From Heyndrickxia oleronia (GTDB taxonomy: Bacteria; Bacillota; Bacilli; Bacillales; Bacillaceae_C), in NCBI RefSeq assembly GCF_017809215.1, contig NZ_CP065424.1, positions 894,001 through 958,000 of the forward strand: a stretch of 64,000 bases of DNA. Reading direction: 5' to 3'. Positions 1 to 7,268 of this stretch are shown piece after piece. Made by a program: the position numbers and the translations under genes. The notes under the pieces are model-generated. The model did not search any database, was not told the origin of the DNA, and worked only from the letters and a program-made list of their open reading frames with translations. The stretch's first letter is position 1, and each line of letters starts with the position of its first letter.

Positions 1-403
1 CTTTTATGAGTGTATTAAATGAAGAGGCAGTATAATCATTTAATATATTTTTCGCTTCTTTTTTAATATGATTTAATTTAATAATTTTAATCGAATGTAA
101 ATGGATGGTCATATTTCCTACAAAGAAGTCTTTGCTCACCTGGTGTTTTTTTATAAGCTCTAATTGAGCCCAATTCTTCTCAATTACTTTGTCCCCTTCT
201 TTTTGTAAGTAGCTACTTCCATTGCTGTCAACAGTGGATATTGTTTCATTCATTTGTTGTTGATTACGTTTTTCTTTCTTTGCATGAACTGTATCCGATT
301 GTATATGATTCGCTCTTTTCTCCTTTTTTAAAAATAGTAGGCTAAAAATAATAACTATGCATAAAAGAATAATGAACAATACTCGTTTTTTTGTGATTCT
401 CAT
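1..403 (-). CDS. Membrane-anchored hypothetical protein, C-terminus cut by window edge
   Basis: An open frame reads leftward from ATG at 403 without a stop to position 1 (134 codons visible). It starts MRITKKRV, followed by a strongly hydrophobic stretch at about residues 8-25 (LFIILLCIVIIFSLLF), then a Lys/Gln-rich linker. This is the pattern of a signal anchor with an extracytoplasmic domain. The rest (KNWAQLELIKKHQVSKDFF..., then a beta-like TIHLHSIKIIKLNH segment) matches no family I recognise. The length and coherent composition make a real gene likely, but the function is unknown and the C-terminus lies outside the window. Confidence 0.6.
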   Translation of the reverse strand, partial: MRITKKRVLFIILLCIVIIFSLLFLKKEKRANHIQSDTVHAKKEKRNQQQMNETISTVDSNGSSYLQKEGDKVIEKNWAQLELIKKHQVSKDFFVGNMTIHLHSIKIIKLNHIKKEAKNILNDYTASSFNTLIK

Positions 404-535
404 ATATTTCCTCAATCCATTATTTGATATTTACTGTAAAGTATCATATATGTTTAATGAAGTTGGGAAAAGAAAAAACATAAAAAGAACACATAAAAGT
501 CACATTTCTTTGTTATTCTTTCTTTAGAACAGGAA

Positions 536-825
536 ATGTATATATAAAAAAATTACTTGGTTTATTATTGCTGGAATACTCATTTTTGCCTTAATTATGC
601 CATTCATATCTGAAGCAAATACGACACCAACACAAAAGGCAAGGAGTCAACTGGCTATTTGCCTTCCACACGAGTAAAGAAGAAAGCAGGTGAATAGGCA
701 TTGGGCTTAGACGATTATTCTCTTATTTTGCTTCAAAATCAGTATGGAGTGTGAAACAAGGTAGCTCGATAAAGGATGATTATGAAAGAGATAGTAGTTT
801 TTTTTATCTGCATATAGATGAATAA
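536..825 (+). pseudogene. Decayed secreted-protein gene (frameshifted remnant)
   Basis: Three successive frames each give protein-like sequence. The first is a signal-peptide-like segment (KITWFIIAGILIFALIMPFI, then SEANTTPTQKA). A second frame then continues with STGYLPSTRVKKKAGE, and LGLDDYSLILLQNQYGV follows after an in-frame stop. A third frame finishes with VWSVKQGSSIKDDYERDSSFF and a stop at 823-825. No single frame is open and no start codon with a ribosome site is visible. I read this as a small exported protein gene broken by at least one stop and frameshifts. The family is unknown, and chance cannot be excluded over such a short stretch. Confidence 0.35.
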
Positions 826-993
826 AGCTAAAGTCCATGTCTTTACACAAGATTTGTAAACACAACGCGTGATGAGTCTTTAGCCTCCTATCGTAGGAAT
901 ATGTTGTTCGATAGGCAATAAATTCACGATAAAATAGGTCTAACTTTATATTGAAGCCTGTAATGAATGTTAATTCTTTCTTTTCTTCCTAAG

Positions 994-1032
994 AAAAAGC
1001 GGGGATGTCTTGTAATGACGTCCCCGCTTTTT
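994..1032 (-). terminator. Intrinsic terminator, probably bidirectional
   Basis: A 16-bp stem (AAAAAGCGGGGATGTC at 994-1009 with GACGTCCCCGCTTTTT at 1017-1032, one G-U pair) closes a 7-nt loop. On the minus strand it lies 38 bases past the stop of the FAD oxidoreductase gene and is followed by T-rich sequence. On the plus strand it also ends in a T run. Confidence 0.85.
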
Positions 1033-1070
1033 GATTGGTAGATATTTTACTTTTGTAAATAGAAACAATA

Positions 1071-2927
1071 TTAAAAGTTCTTCCCTTGTTTAAAAAGCAA
1101 ATAGAAGAGTTGGTATCCTTCACTTGTAAGGATTTCACGGTTTTCTGGTAACCGTTGATTTAATGTCTCATCAACGATTCCCAACTCCTTAGCCTTTTGC
1201 CATGCTTCATTTTCTAAACAATCTATACCGATTGCTTTTAATATTAATTGTGCTGCCTGATCTCTAGTTAAAGTCTTTTCTTTATCGGTTAGTAGGGATG
1301 TAACTTCGTTTACATTTTCTACTCCTTTATCGGGGAAGACCCTTTCAATTGCACTGATGATTCGCACAAAATCATCATTAATCATCGGTTCATCGACCGG
1401 GAGTTTATTTTCATAGCCACCTTTTATTACACCAAGGCTTAACAGCTTTTTAATGGCTGGATAGTACCATTCATTTTGATAAGGATAATCCAAATCAAAA
1501 TGGAATAAATGTGCCCCTTGTTTTTTTAGCTTTTTCTGAAGGGTAGTGATAAGTGATTTATCCTTGCTCATTTCTCTAAAATTAATTTGATGTTCGATGG
1601 ACATGGCTGAGGCAACTCCAGCCGCTTGGGCAACTGACATTCCGGTCGGAACTACACGTGCACTTCCAGCAGCTAATGAATCATATCCGGCAGCCTTACT
1701 TGCGATTAGTAATCCATCAATTTCTAATGGAACGAGTGATCTAAATGGGATCGCATATTGAGTAGGTACTGCGAGAACATAGCCGTAATCTGCAGTGGAT
1801 GTTGCTTGAATATCCACAGGATATCCACCTAAGGCAATACTATCCCAATGATCGCGATTTTCCCACAGGTCTGACATTGGTAATTGATACTCTGCTTTAA
1901 TATGTCTAGTTTCTCTTATATATAATTCAGATGGGTAGCTAGCTATTTTTGCCTGTTCAAAACCAGGAAAATGCTCATTTAGAAATTTAACAATGTGCTT
2001 CGTTTCATTTTTTCCAATATCTAATGCTTTCTTCTTTGATTCTTCATTTAAACCATCTACACCAAAAATTTGTAAGGCATTAATATAGACACTACCATCT
2101 TTTTGTTTAGCAATATTCAATCCACGAAGTCGAGTTTGTGCATTTGATGGTTTATAAGCTGTATGGAGATCACTATATCCCCATGCTGTATTATTGTAGA
2201 CTGTTCCACCGCCAAATACGCCATCCTTTGAGGCACGCTTAATCCCTTCCCAATCAACATCCTTTAAATGGATCATGAGGGTGACGGACATTTTTCTGTT
2301 TTTAAATCCGATATCTTCTCCACCTGTAAAATAAGGGGCTCCGGCCATTACAGCTAAGTCGGCATCCTTCGTAGAATCTATGAATCTTTGTGCATGGATT
2401 TCTTTTTCTTTATTTTCATAGTCTTTAATTTTTAGTCCAGTTAATTTGTTTCCATCTTTAATTACGGAAACAAGATCAGTTTCTAGAGCAAGTGTAAGAT
2501 TAGGCTCGTTTTTAACCAGCTTCATAAAAGCTGCCTTTGCATCTTCGATATCGAATGCCGATTGATTTCCTACGAGGTTATGCCATTCCTTGAAGATTCC
2601 TGCATTGACTGGTTCATTGTTCATATCTTTTCCAATATCAAGGAAATTGAGCATTCCGTATGTAAAAAGGCCTCCCAAACCATCACGTTTTTCAATTAAT
2701 AATGTTTTTGAACCATTTCGTGCAGCCGCTACAGCTGCTGCTACGCCTTCGGGTTCTCCACCTACAACAATGACATCATACGTTTTCTTTAGTTTTGGCT
2801 GCTGGTAGCTAAGACTATTATTCTGTTGACTATTGTTTTTATGTTGTATCAATTGGGTTGCGACGAAGATAAATATCAAGATGAAAAGACTAAAACCCGT
2901 TGTTATCCAAAGCTTTTTATTTTTCAT
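1071..2927 (-). CDS. Membrane-anchored FAD-dependent oxidoreductase with SLH-like tail
   Basis: 618 aa. Residues 8-25 are hydrophobic, a signal anchor or uncleaved signal peptide. Residues about 50-80 form the FAD-binding Rossmann start (DVIVVGGEPEGVAAAVAAAR, then NGSKTLLIEK), typical of the FAD_oxidored family (PF12831), where GGEPEG replaces the usual GGGPAG. The family fold ends near residue 465. The last ~130 residues look like degenerate S-layer-homology repeats: WYYPAIKKLLSLGVIKGGYE, then LTRDQAAQLILKAIG, then a third weak copy. I infer a wall-associated flavoenzyme facing the cell surface. The substrate is unknown. Start ATG at 2927 follows an AAAGGA site. It is transcribed alone and ends at a strong terminator. 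Confidence 0.85.
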   Translation of the reverse strand: MKNKKLWITTGFSLFILIFIFVATQLIQHKNNSQQNNSLSYQQPKLKKTYDVIVVGGEPEGVAAAVAAARNGSKTLLIEKRDGLGGLFTYGMLNFLDIGKDMNNEPVNAGIFKEWHNLVGNQSAFDIEDAKAAFMKLVKNEPNLTLALETDLVSVIKDGNKLTGLKIKDYENKEKEIHAQRFIDSTKDADLAVMAGAPYFTGGEDIGFKNRKMSVTLMIHLKDVDWEGIKRASKDGVFGGGTVYNNTAWGYSDLHTAYKPSNAQTRLRGLNIAKQKDGSVYINALQIFGVDGLNEESKKKALDIGKNETKHIVKFLNEHFPGFEQAKIASYPSELYIRETRHIKAEYQLPMSDLWENRDHWDSIALGGYPVDIQATSTADYGYVLAVPTQYAIPFRSLVPLEIDGLLIASKAAGYDSLAAGSARVVPTGMSVAQAAGVASAMSIEHQINFREMSKDKSLITTLQKKLKKQGAHLFHFDLDYPYQNEWYYPAIKKLLSLGVIKGGYENKLPVDEPMINDDFVRIISAIERVFPDKGVENVNEVTSLLTDKEKTLTRDQAAQLILKAIGIDCLENEAWQKAKELGIVDETLNQRLPENREILTSEGYQLFYLLFKQGKNF

Positions 2928-3244
2928 GTTTTCCGTCCTTTATCTGTTTTAGTTAGAAGAATGGCCAAAATCTGACCGTTCTCGACTTTTTTCTATTAAT
3001 AAGTCTACGATACATGGTTAAACATGAATTTTCAAGGCGTCATTACAAAACGTTTTTCATTAAATCTTAATTTTCACATTATGTACGAAAACTAGTTAAT
3101 TTCTATTCCAAATTTAAGTTAAAAAACATATAAAGAATAGCTTTTTAAATAATCGAATATTGAAATAAATAGTTGAAAATATAGGTGAAATGGTATAGAG
3201 TTAAATTGTTCTTTATTAAGAACTTTATATAGGAGGGGATGGTA
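2928..3244. other. Divergent intergenic promoter region
   Basis: AT-rich gap between the leftward FAD oxidoreductase and the rightward SinI-like gene. Both promoters must lie here, but I could not assign clear -35/-10 pairs. No open frame or repeat was seen. Confidence 0.4.
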
Positions 3245-3547
3245 ATGGTGGGGATAACGGGATATGATCAGGAATGGTTTGATTTAATTGCTGAAGCAAA
3301 AAAAATAGGATTATCCACCCAAGAAATAAGAGAATTTATAAATAGCAGCAAGAAAAAAGAACGCAAAATGGATTCTGCTAAACTAGGAATCTATTACCAA
3401 ACATTATTACCAGATGTAAAAACGGATAAAGGTGTTCTTAATAAAGAATTAGAATGTGAGTCATTAGAAAAAAGAATGACACGTATTGAAACTAAATTAG
3501 ACCTACTATTAAAGTTACGAAATCATATGATGAATGTTGGAATATAA
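3245..3547 (+). CDS. SinI-like anti-repressor domain protein
   Basis: 100 aa from the ATG at 3245. An earlier ATG at 3239 abuts the AGGAGGGG ribosome site (3231-3238) with no spacer, so the second ATG fits better. Residues ~5-36 (YDQEWFDLIAEAKKIGLSTQ, EIREFINSSKKK) match the SinI dimerisation motif, where the family has DQEW..L..EAK....S.EEIR..L...K. In Bacillus subtilis SinI binds the biofilm master repressor SinR and removes it from DNA. Here a second half (residues 40-100) ends in a likely coiled coil (SLEKRMTRIETKLDLLLKLR), giving roughly twice the usual SinI length. No SinR partner lies in the window, so the role as an anti-repressor is inferred. Confidence 0.7.
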   Translation: MVGITGYDQEWFDLIAEAKKIGLSTQEIREFINSSKKKERKMDSAKLGIYYQTLLPDVKTDKGVLNKELECESLEKRMTRIETKLDLLLKLRNHMMNVGI

Positions 3548-3584
3548 GAATGTCTTGATCGATCCAATTTTGCATTTTTCAAAA

Positions 3585-3700
3585 GCTCTTTTCTCAAACA
3601 TGTGGCTATGCTGGAAGTCTCTTCATTTGATTGAGAAAAGAGCCGCTAATCCTTCATGGGAACGCCTAGGTGCAGAAGCAGGCAGTAGGGCTTTTACCAT
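3585..3700 (-). repeat. Interspersed repeat, copy 1 (reverse orientation)
   Basis: In reverse complement this begins with a GTAAAAGCCC..ACTGCC box (3680-3700) and ends with a TTTGAGAAAAGAGC box (3585-3598), the same two end boxes found at 42361-42500 and 61470-61622. It also contains a perfect 13-bp inverted repeat, GCTCTTTTCTCAA (3585-3597) with TTGAGAAAAGAGC (3631-3643), so it could act as a terminator for the SinI-like gene. Confidence 0.55.
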
Positions 3701-3798
3701 AACAATAAACTATACGATATAGTCTTTCGATAACTCGATGACTATTCGATATTTTTAGAAAAGTTAAAATTTATATTTTCTTTTTTATTGCACGATGG

Positions 3799-3828
3799 TA
3801 TAATACTTTCAACTGGTAATGACATCAT
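3799..3828 (+). promoter_or_regulatory. Sugar-operon promoter -10 and first operator
   Basis: TATAAT at 3799-3804 is the likely -10 box; no good -35 is visible, so activation or a weak promoter is possible. CTGGTAATGACATCAT at 3813-3828 sits over the expected transcription start. The same 16 nt recur exactly at 3893-3908. TGGT..ACATCA is imperfectly palindromic, in the style of GntR/HutC operators. The operon's own GntR regulator (8607-9326) is the natural candidate to bind it; that link is inferred. Confidence 0.55.
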
Positions 3829-3855
3829 GTTGATATGTTGAAAAAGGGAGGTTCG

Positions 3856-3891
3856 ATGAAAGTATTATTAAATGTATTCGCTTTCAATTAA
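3856..3891 (+). CDS. Possible 11-residue leader peptide
   Basis: A GGGAGG ribosome site (3846-3851) precedes ATG at 3856 and a short frame MKVLLNVFAFN ending TAA at 3889-3891. It lies between the two operator copies on the leader of the sugar operon. The good ribosome site is the only support; it could regulate translation or transcription of the binding-protein gene or be accidental. Confidence 0.3.
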   Translation: MKVLLNVFAFN

Positions 3892-3892
3892 T

Positions 3893-3908
3893 CTGGTAAT
3901 GACATCAT
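3893..3908 (+). promoter_or_regulatory. Second copy of 16-nt operator-like repeat
   Basis: Exact repeat of CTGGTAATGACATCAT, 80 bp downstream of the first copy and 45 bp before the TTG start of the binding-protein gene. The spacing (about 7.6 helical turns) is compatible with looping or a roadblock by a repressor dimer. Confidence 0.55.
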
Positions 3909-3953
3909 TATAACTAATTAAGTAAAAAAGCGTTCAATAAGGGGGTAATATCA

Positions 3954-5195
3954 TTGAAAAAGCTTTTCTTGGGATTGACAATGTTCATACTGATCTTTGT
4001 AATGGCAGGATGTTCAGGCGAAAAGGCGTCTACAAAGGATGGGAAAATAGAAATTCGCTATGGGTTATGGGACAAAAACCAAGTTCCAGCTATTGAAGAA
4101 ATCATTAAGAAATTTAATGAAAAAAATCCTAATATTAAGGTGAAGCTTGAGTTAACACCGTATAAGCAATATTTTCAAAAGCTTGAAACTGCTGCAACAG
4201 GTGGAGCTTTACCAGATGTACTTTGGATGAATGGGCCACATATTGCACAATATGCAATGGGAAAAGTTCTTCAACCATTAGATGATTTCATTAAGAAGGA
4301 TCAATTTGATATGAATAATTATCCAGAATCTCTTGTTAATTTATATACAGTTGAGGACAAGATTTATGGTGTTCCAAAGGACTTTGACACGACTGGATTA
4401 TGGTACAACAAGAAGCTTTTCGATGAGGCAGGTATCCCATATCCTGATGAAACCTGGGATTGGAATATGTTGAAGGAAGCAGCAAAAAAACTGACGACTA
4501 AGGATAAGGGGATTTATGGATTTGCTGCATTGATGGGAAATCAAGGTGGTTATTATGATTTGATTTGGCAAAATGGCGGCTATGTCGTTTCAGATGATAA
4601 TCAATCGGTTGGATTTTCTGAGCCAGAAGCAGTAGAAGCAATTAAATATAATATTAGCTTTATAGAAGAAGGTCTATCACCAACTCCTGCGCAAATGGAA
4701 GAAACGAAGCCATCTGACATGATGATATCGGGAAAAATAGCGATGATGTTTGATGGACCATGGATGGTTCCTGAGTATAAAACAAATCAGGATTTAGACG
4801 TAGCTGTTCTTCCACAAGGTAAGGAAAGAGCTGTTAGTATTCATGGCTTGGGTAATGTTATTGCGAAGAACTCTAAACATCAAAAAGAGGCTTGGGAGTT
4901 TGTTAAATTCCTAGGATCAAAAGAAGCAGCAGAAATATTTGCGGAAACAGGAACAGTAATCCCTGCTTTCAATGGAACACAGGATGCATGGTTGAAATCT
5001 GTGGATACATTAAATTTACAAGCATTTATTGATGGGTCAGAGTATGCTCACCCACTACCAAGTGTCGAAAATACGGGAGCATTATGGGATGCCGAAACAA
5101 AAATCCTTAAAAATGCTTGGAGTGGCGATGAAAGTGTAGAGGATGCTACAAAGAAATTAACGGAAGAAGGAAATAAGATCCTTAATAAAAAGTAA
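3954..5195 (+). CDS. Sugar ABC transporter solute-binding lipoprotein
   Basis: 413 aa. The N-terminus MKKLFLGLTMFILIFVMAGC is a lipoprotein signal with lipobox VMAGC; Cys20 would be lipidated and anchor it on the outer face of the membrane. The body (EIRYGLWDKNQVPAIEEIIK... and a Trp/Gly-rich PDVLWMNGPH segment) is a family 1 extracellular solute-binding protein (MalE/UgpB-like), which captures oligosaccharides or sugars for an importer. The start is TTG at 3954 after a GGGGG site; no ATG fits. It is the first gene of the operon, under two operator copies. No ATPase is encoded here, so a shared MsmK/MsmX-type ATPase elsewhere is likely. The sugar is unknown. Confidence 0.93.
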   Translation: MKKLFLGLTMFILIFVMAGCSGEKASTKDGKIEIRYGLWDKNQVPAIEEIIKKFNEKNPNIKVKLELTPYKQYFQKLETAATGGALPDVLWMNGPHIAQYAMGKVLQPLDDFIKKDQFDMNNYPESLVNLYTVEDKIYGVPKDFDTTGLWYNKKLFDEAGIPYPDETWDWNMLKEAAKKLTTKDKGIYGFAALMGNQGGYYDLIWQNGGYVVSDDNQSVGFSEPEAVEAIKYNISFIEEGLSPTPAQMEETKPSDMMISGKIAMMFDGPWMVPEYKTNQDLDVAVLPQGKERAVSIHGLGNVIAKNSKHQKEAWEFVKFLGSKEAAEIFAETGTVIPAFNGTQDAWLKSVDTLNLQAFIDGSEYAHPLPSVENTGALWDAETKILKNAWSGDESVEDATKKLTEEGNKILNKK

Positions 5196-5205
5196 CCATT
5201 TTAGA

Positions 5206-5235
5206 AGGGAAGAATCTGAAAACGGAATCTTCCCT
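5206..5235 (+). terminator. Intercistronic hairpin after the binding-protein gene
   Basis: AGGGAAGA-ATC pairs with GA-ATCTTCCCT across an 8-nt loop, with no T run. Such hairpins between a binding-protein gene and its permeases commonly protect the upstream mRNA or cut readthrough, so the binding protein is made in excess. Confidence 0.5.
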
Positions 5236-5324
5236 CTGAAAAATTCTTCATCTATATAGTTTAGAAGTGTTTTGTTCAGTGAGATGAATAAGCGCGTTAC
5301 GCTTTTCTTATAAGGAGGTTGGTT

Positions 5325-6266
5325 ATGTCAGAGATTCAGCTTACAACCGAGCCAAAGCCTAAAAGACAGGCGAAAAGGTATTATAAAACGAAAAAACGAT
5401 CAGATTATCTTTGGGCATATTGTATGCTTGCTCCAACGATGATTGGTCTACTAATCTTTTATTTTTGGCCAATTTTACAAACGATTTATTTTAGTTTTAC
5501 AGAATGGGGAGCGTTTGGAACATTCGAGTGGATTGGTGTAGAAAATTATGTGAGGATGTTGACCGATTCAGAATTAGGTCAAGCCTTTAGGAATACCTTT
5601 ATTTACATTGTACTGACAGTGCCGATCGGAATTTTTTTATCCATACTCGTAGCTGTCTTACTTAACCAAAAAATTAAGGGAAGATCTGTCTATCGCACAC
5701 TGTATTTTTTACCGGTTATTACGATGCCAGCAGCAATCGCGATGGTGTGGAAGTGGCTCTATAATTCTGATTTTGGCTTAATTAATTATATTTTGTCCTT
5801 ATTTCATATCAAAGGACCGAGTTGGATAACCAATCCGGATATTGCCTTATATTCGATCATCATTGTCGCTATTTGGAGTGGTGTCGGTTATAATATGGTC
5901 ATTTTTCTTTCTGGATTACAAAATATTCCGCAAACATATTATGAAGCAGCTAAAATTGATGGGGCGGGACCTGTACGAACGTTCTTTTCAATTACGATGC
6001 CATTATTATCACCTATCATTTTTTTCGTTTCAATTATGTCGTTAATCGGGGCATTCCAAGTGTTTGATCTGATTTTTATGATGGTTTCTAGTAATAGTGT
6101 CACGATAGAAAAAACACAATCCATTGTTTATCTGTTCTATCAGCACGCCTTTGTGTTGAATGATAAAGGATATGCAGCCGCTATTGCTGTTTTATTATTA
6201 GTGATGATTTTAATTGTGACAGTGATACAAATGATGTTACAGAAAAAATGGGTGCATTACGAATAA
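5325..6266 (+). CDS. Sugar ABC transporter permease 1 (MalF/UgpA type)
   Basis: 313 aa integral membrane protein with about six helices; the first is at residues ~28-48 (YCMLAPTMIGLLIFYFWPIL). The permease EAA loop reads YEAAKIDGAGPVRTFFSITM, then PLLSPI, the site that contacts the ATPase. Start ATG at 5325 is preferred over a TTG at 5319 because the AAGGAGG site (5312-5318) abuts the TTG. It pairs with the next gene as the membrane heterodimer for the lipoprotein upstream. Confidence 0.93.
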   Translation: MSEIQLTTEPKPKRQAKRYYKTKKRSDYLWAYCMLAPTMIGLLIFYFWPILQTIYFSFTEWGAFGTFEWIGVENYVRMLTDSELGQAFRNTFIYIVLTVPIGIFLSILVAVLLNQKIKGRSVYRTLYFLPVITMPAAIAMVWKWLYNSDFGLINYILSLFHIKGPSWITNPDIALYSIIIVAIWSGVGYNMVIFLSGLQNIPQTYYEAAKIDGAGPVRTFFSITMPLLSPIIFFVSIMSLIGAFQVFDLIFMMVSSNSVTIEKTQSIVYLFYQHAFVLNDKGYAAAIAVLLLVMILIVTVIQMMLQKKWVHYE

Positions 6267-6280
6267 AGGAGGATGACATC

Positions 6281-7105
6281 GTGGAGAAAACAATGAAAGG
6301 AAAAAATATTTGGATTCACGTAATTTTAATCATTGGTGCAGTCATGATGGTTATCCCTTTTATTTGGATGCTACTCACCTCATTAAAAACCTATGCTGAA
6401 TCTGTTCATATTCCCCCAAAGATTTTTCCGAAGGATTTTCAATGGAAAAATTATAAAGAAGTATTTGAATTACTGCCATTTTTCAAGTTTATGTTCAATA
6501 CGATCATCGTAACGGTCGCTCGTACGATTGGCCAATTATTCCTTTGTTCCTTAGCAGCTTATGCCTTTGCACGAATTCGTTTTCCTGGACGCAATATACT
6601 TTTTGTATTAGTCCTATCCGTGTTAATGGTTCCGTCCCAGGTATTCCTGCTTCCGCAATACATGATCATGGTGAAATTAAATTGGCTGAATACTTTACAA
6701 GCCGTTATCGTTCCAGGATTATTTAGTGCATTCGGTACCTTTTTACTTCGCCAATTTTTTATGGGCTTACCTAAAGAATTAGAAGAGGCTGCCAGACTTG
6801 ATGGTTGTAATCATTTTCAAATTTATTGGAAAATCATGCTTCCATTAGCGAAACCAGGGTTAATTGCATTAGGAATTTTTACAGCCCTATGGTCTTGGAA
6901 TGAATTAATGTGGCCGCTTATCGTCAATAGTTCCTCAGAGAAAATGACATTATCGGTAGGTCTCTCATCCCTGCAAGGACAATATTTAACCAATTATCCA
7001 ATTCTAATGGCAGGTTCATTCTTAGCCATACTGCCGATGCTTCTATTATTTATGTTCCTACAAAAGAGATTTATAGAAGGAATTGCGATTACCGGAGGGA
7101 AATAA
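6281..7105 (+). CDS. Sugar ABC transporter permease 2 (MalG/UgpE type)
   Basis: 274 aa, about six membrane segments, with the EAA motif LEEAARLDGCNHFQIYWKIM. An upstream ATG at 6248 would overlap the previous gene by 19 bases, but the AAAGGAGG site at 6265-6272 points to GTG at 6281 (8-nt spacer), giving MEKTMKGKNIW. Second half of the transporter core. Immediately after its stop lie four tandem REP-like hairpins (7110-7243), which separate the transporter from the enzyme genes. Confidence 0.92.
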   Translation: MEKTMKGKNIWIHVILIIGAVMMVIPFIWMLLTSLKTYAESVHIPPKIFPKDFQWKNYKEVFELLPFFKFMFNTIIVTVARTIGQLFLCSLAAYAFARIRFPGRNILFVLVLSVLMVPSQVFLLPQYMIMVKLNWLNTLQAVIVPGLFSAFGTFLLRQFFMGLPKELEEAARLDGCNHFQIYWKIMLPLAKPGLIALGIFTALWSWNELMWPLIVNSSSEKMTLSVGLSSLQGQYLTNYPILMAGSFLAILPMLLLFMFLQKRFIEGIAITGGK

Positions 7106-7109
7106 ATAA

Positions 7110-7243
7110 GGGACAGCGGGTCGGTTCCCGTGTCCCAAAAGTGGACAGCAGACCGGATCCTGTGTCCCAAAAAAGGGACAGCAGACCGGATCCTGTGTCC
7201 CAAAAAAGGGACAGTGGAACCGACCCCGTGTCCCCCGTGTCCC
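7110..7243 (+). repeat. Tandem cluster of four 27-nt REP-like hairpins
   Basis: Units at 7110-7136, 7142-7168, 7175-7201 and 7208-7234, plus a half arm at 7235-7243. Each has outer arms GGGACA/TGTCCC (the second unit has TGGACA) around a core related to GGGTCGGTTC or its complement GAACCGACCC. Units 2 and 3 are nearly identical and are joined by short A-rich spacers. They lie between permease 2 and the dehydrogenase gene, so they may act as an mRNA processing or attenuation block. Confidence 0.85.
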
Positions 7244-7268
7244 ATCAAACAAAGAGGAGAGGATATAT

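Larger units (their letters stand above)
404..1070. other. Intergenic stretch
   Basis: Between two leftward genes. It holds the decayed secreted-protein remnant (536-825) and the terminator at 994-1032. Otherwise it is AT-rich with no convincing frame on either strand. Confidence 0.5.
3548..3953. other. Intergenic region with repeat, promoter and duplicated operator
   Basis: Contains an interspersed repeat copy (3585-3700), the sugar-operon promoter, two copies of a 16-nt operator-like sequence and a possible 11-codon leader peptide, each listed separately. A 62-codon frame across 3534-3722 coincides with the repeat and is not taken as a gene. Confidence 0.6.

Noticed and set aside
3534..3722. 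Rightward 62-codon frame after the SinI-like gene
   Set aside because: It overlaps the SinI-like stop, has no ribosome site and is composed of interspersed repeat sequence.
7110..7243. Possible CRISPR array or phage attachment site
   Set aside because: The units are palindromic with 4-6 nt A-rich joins and recur singly at many loci; there is no integrase nearby.
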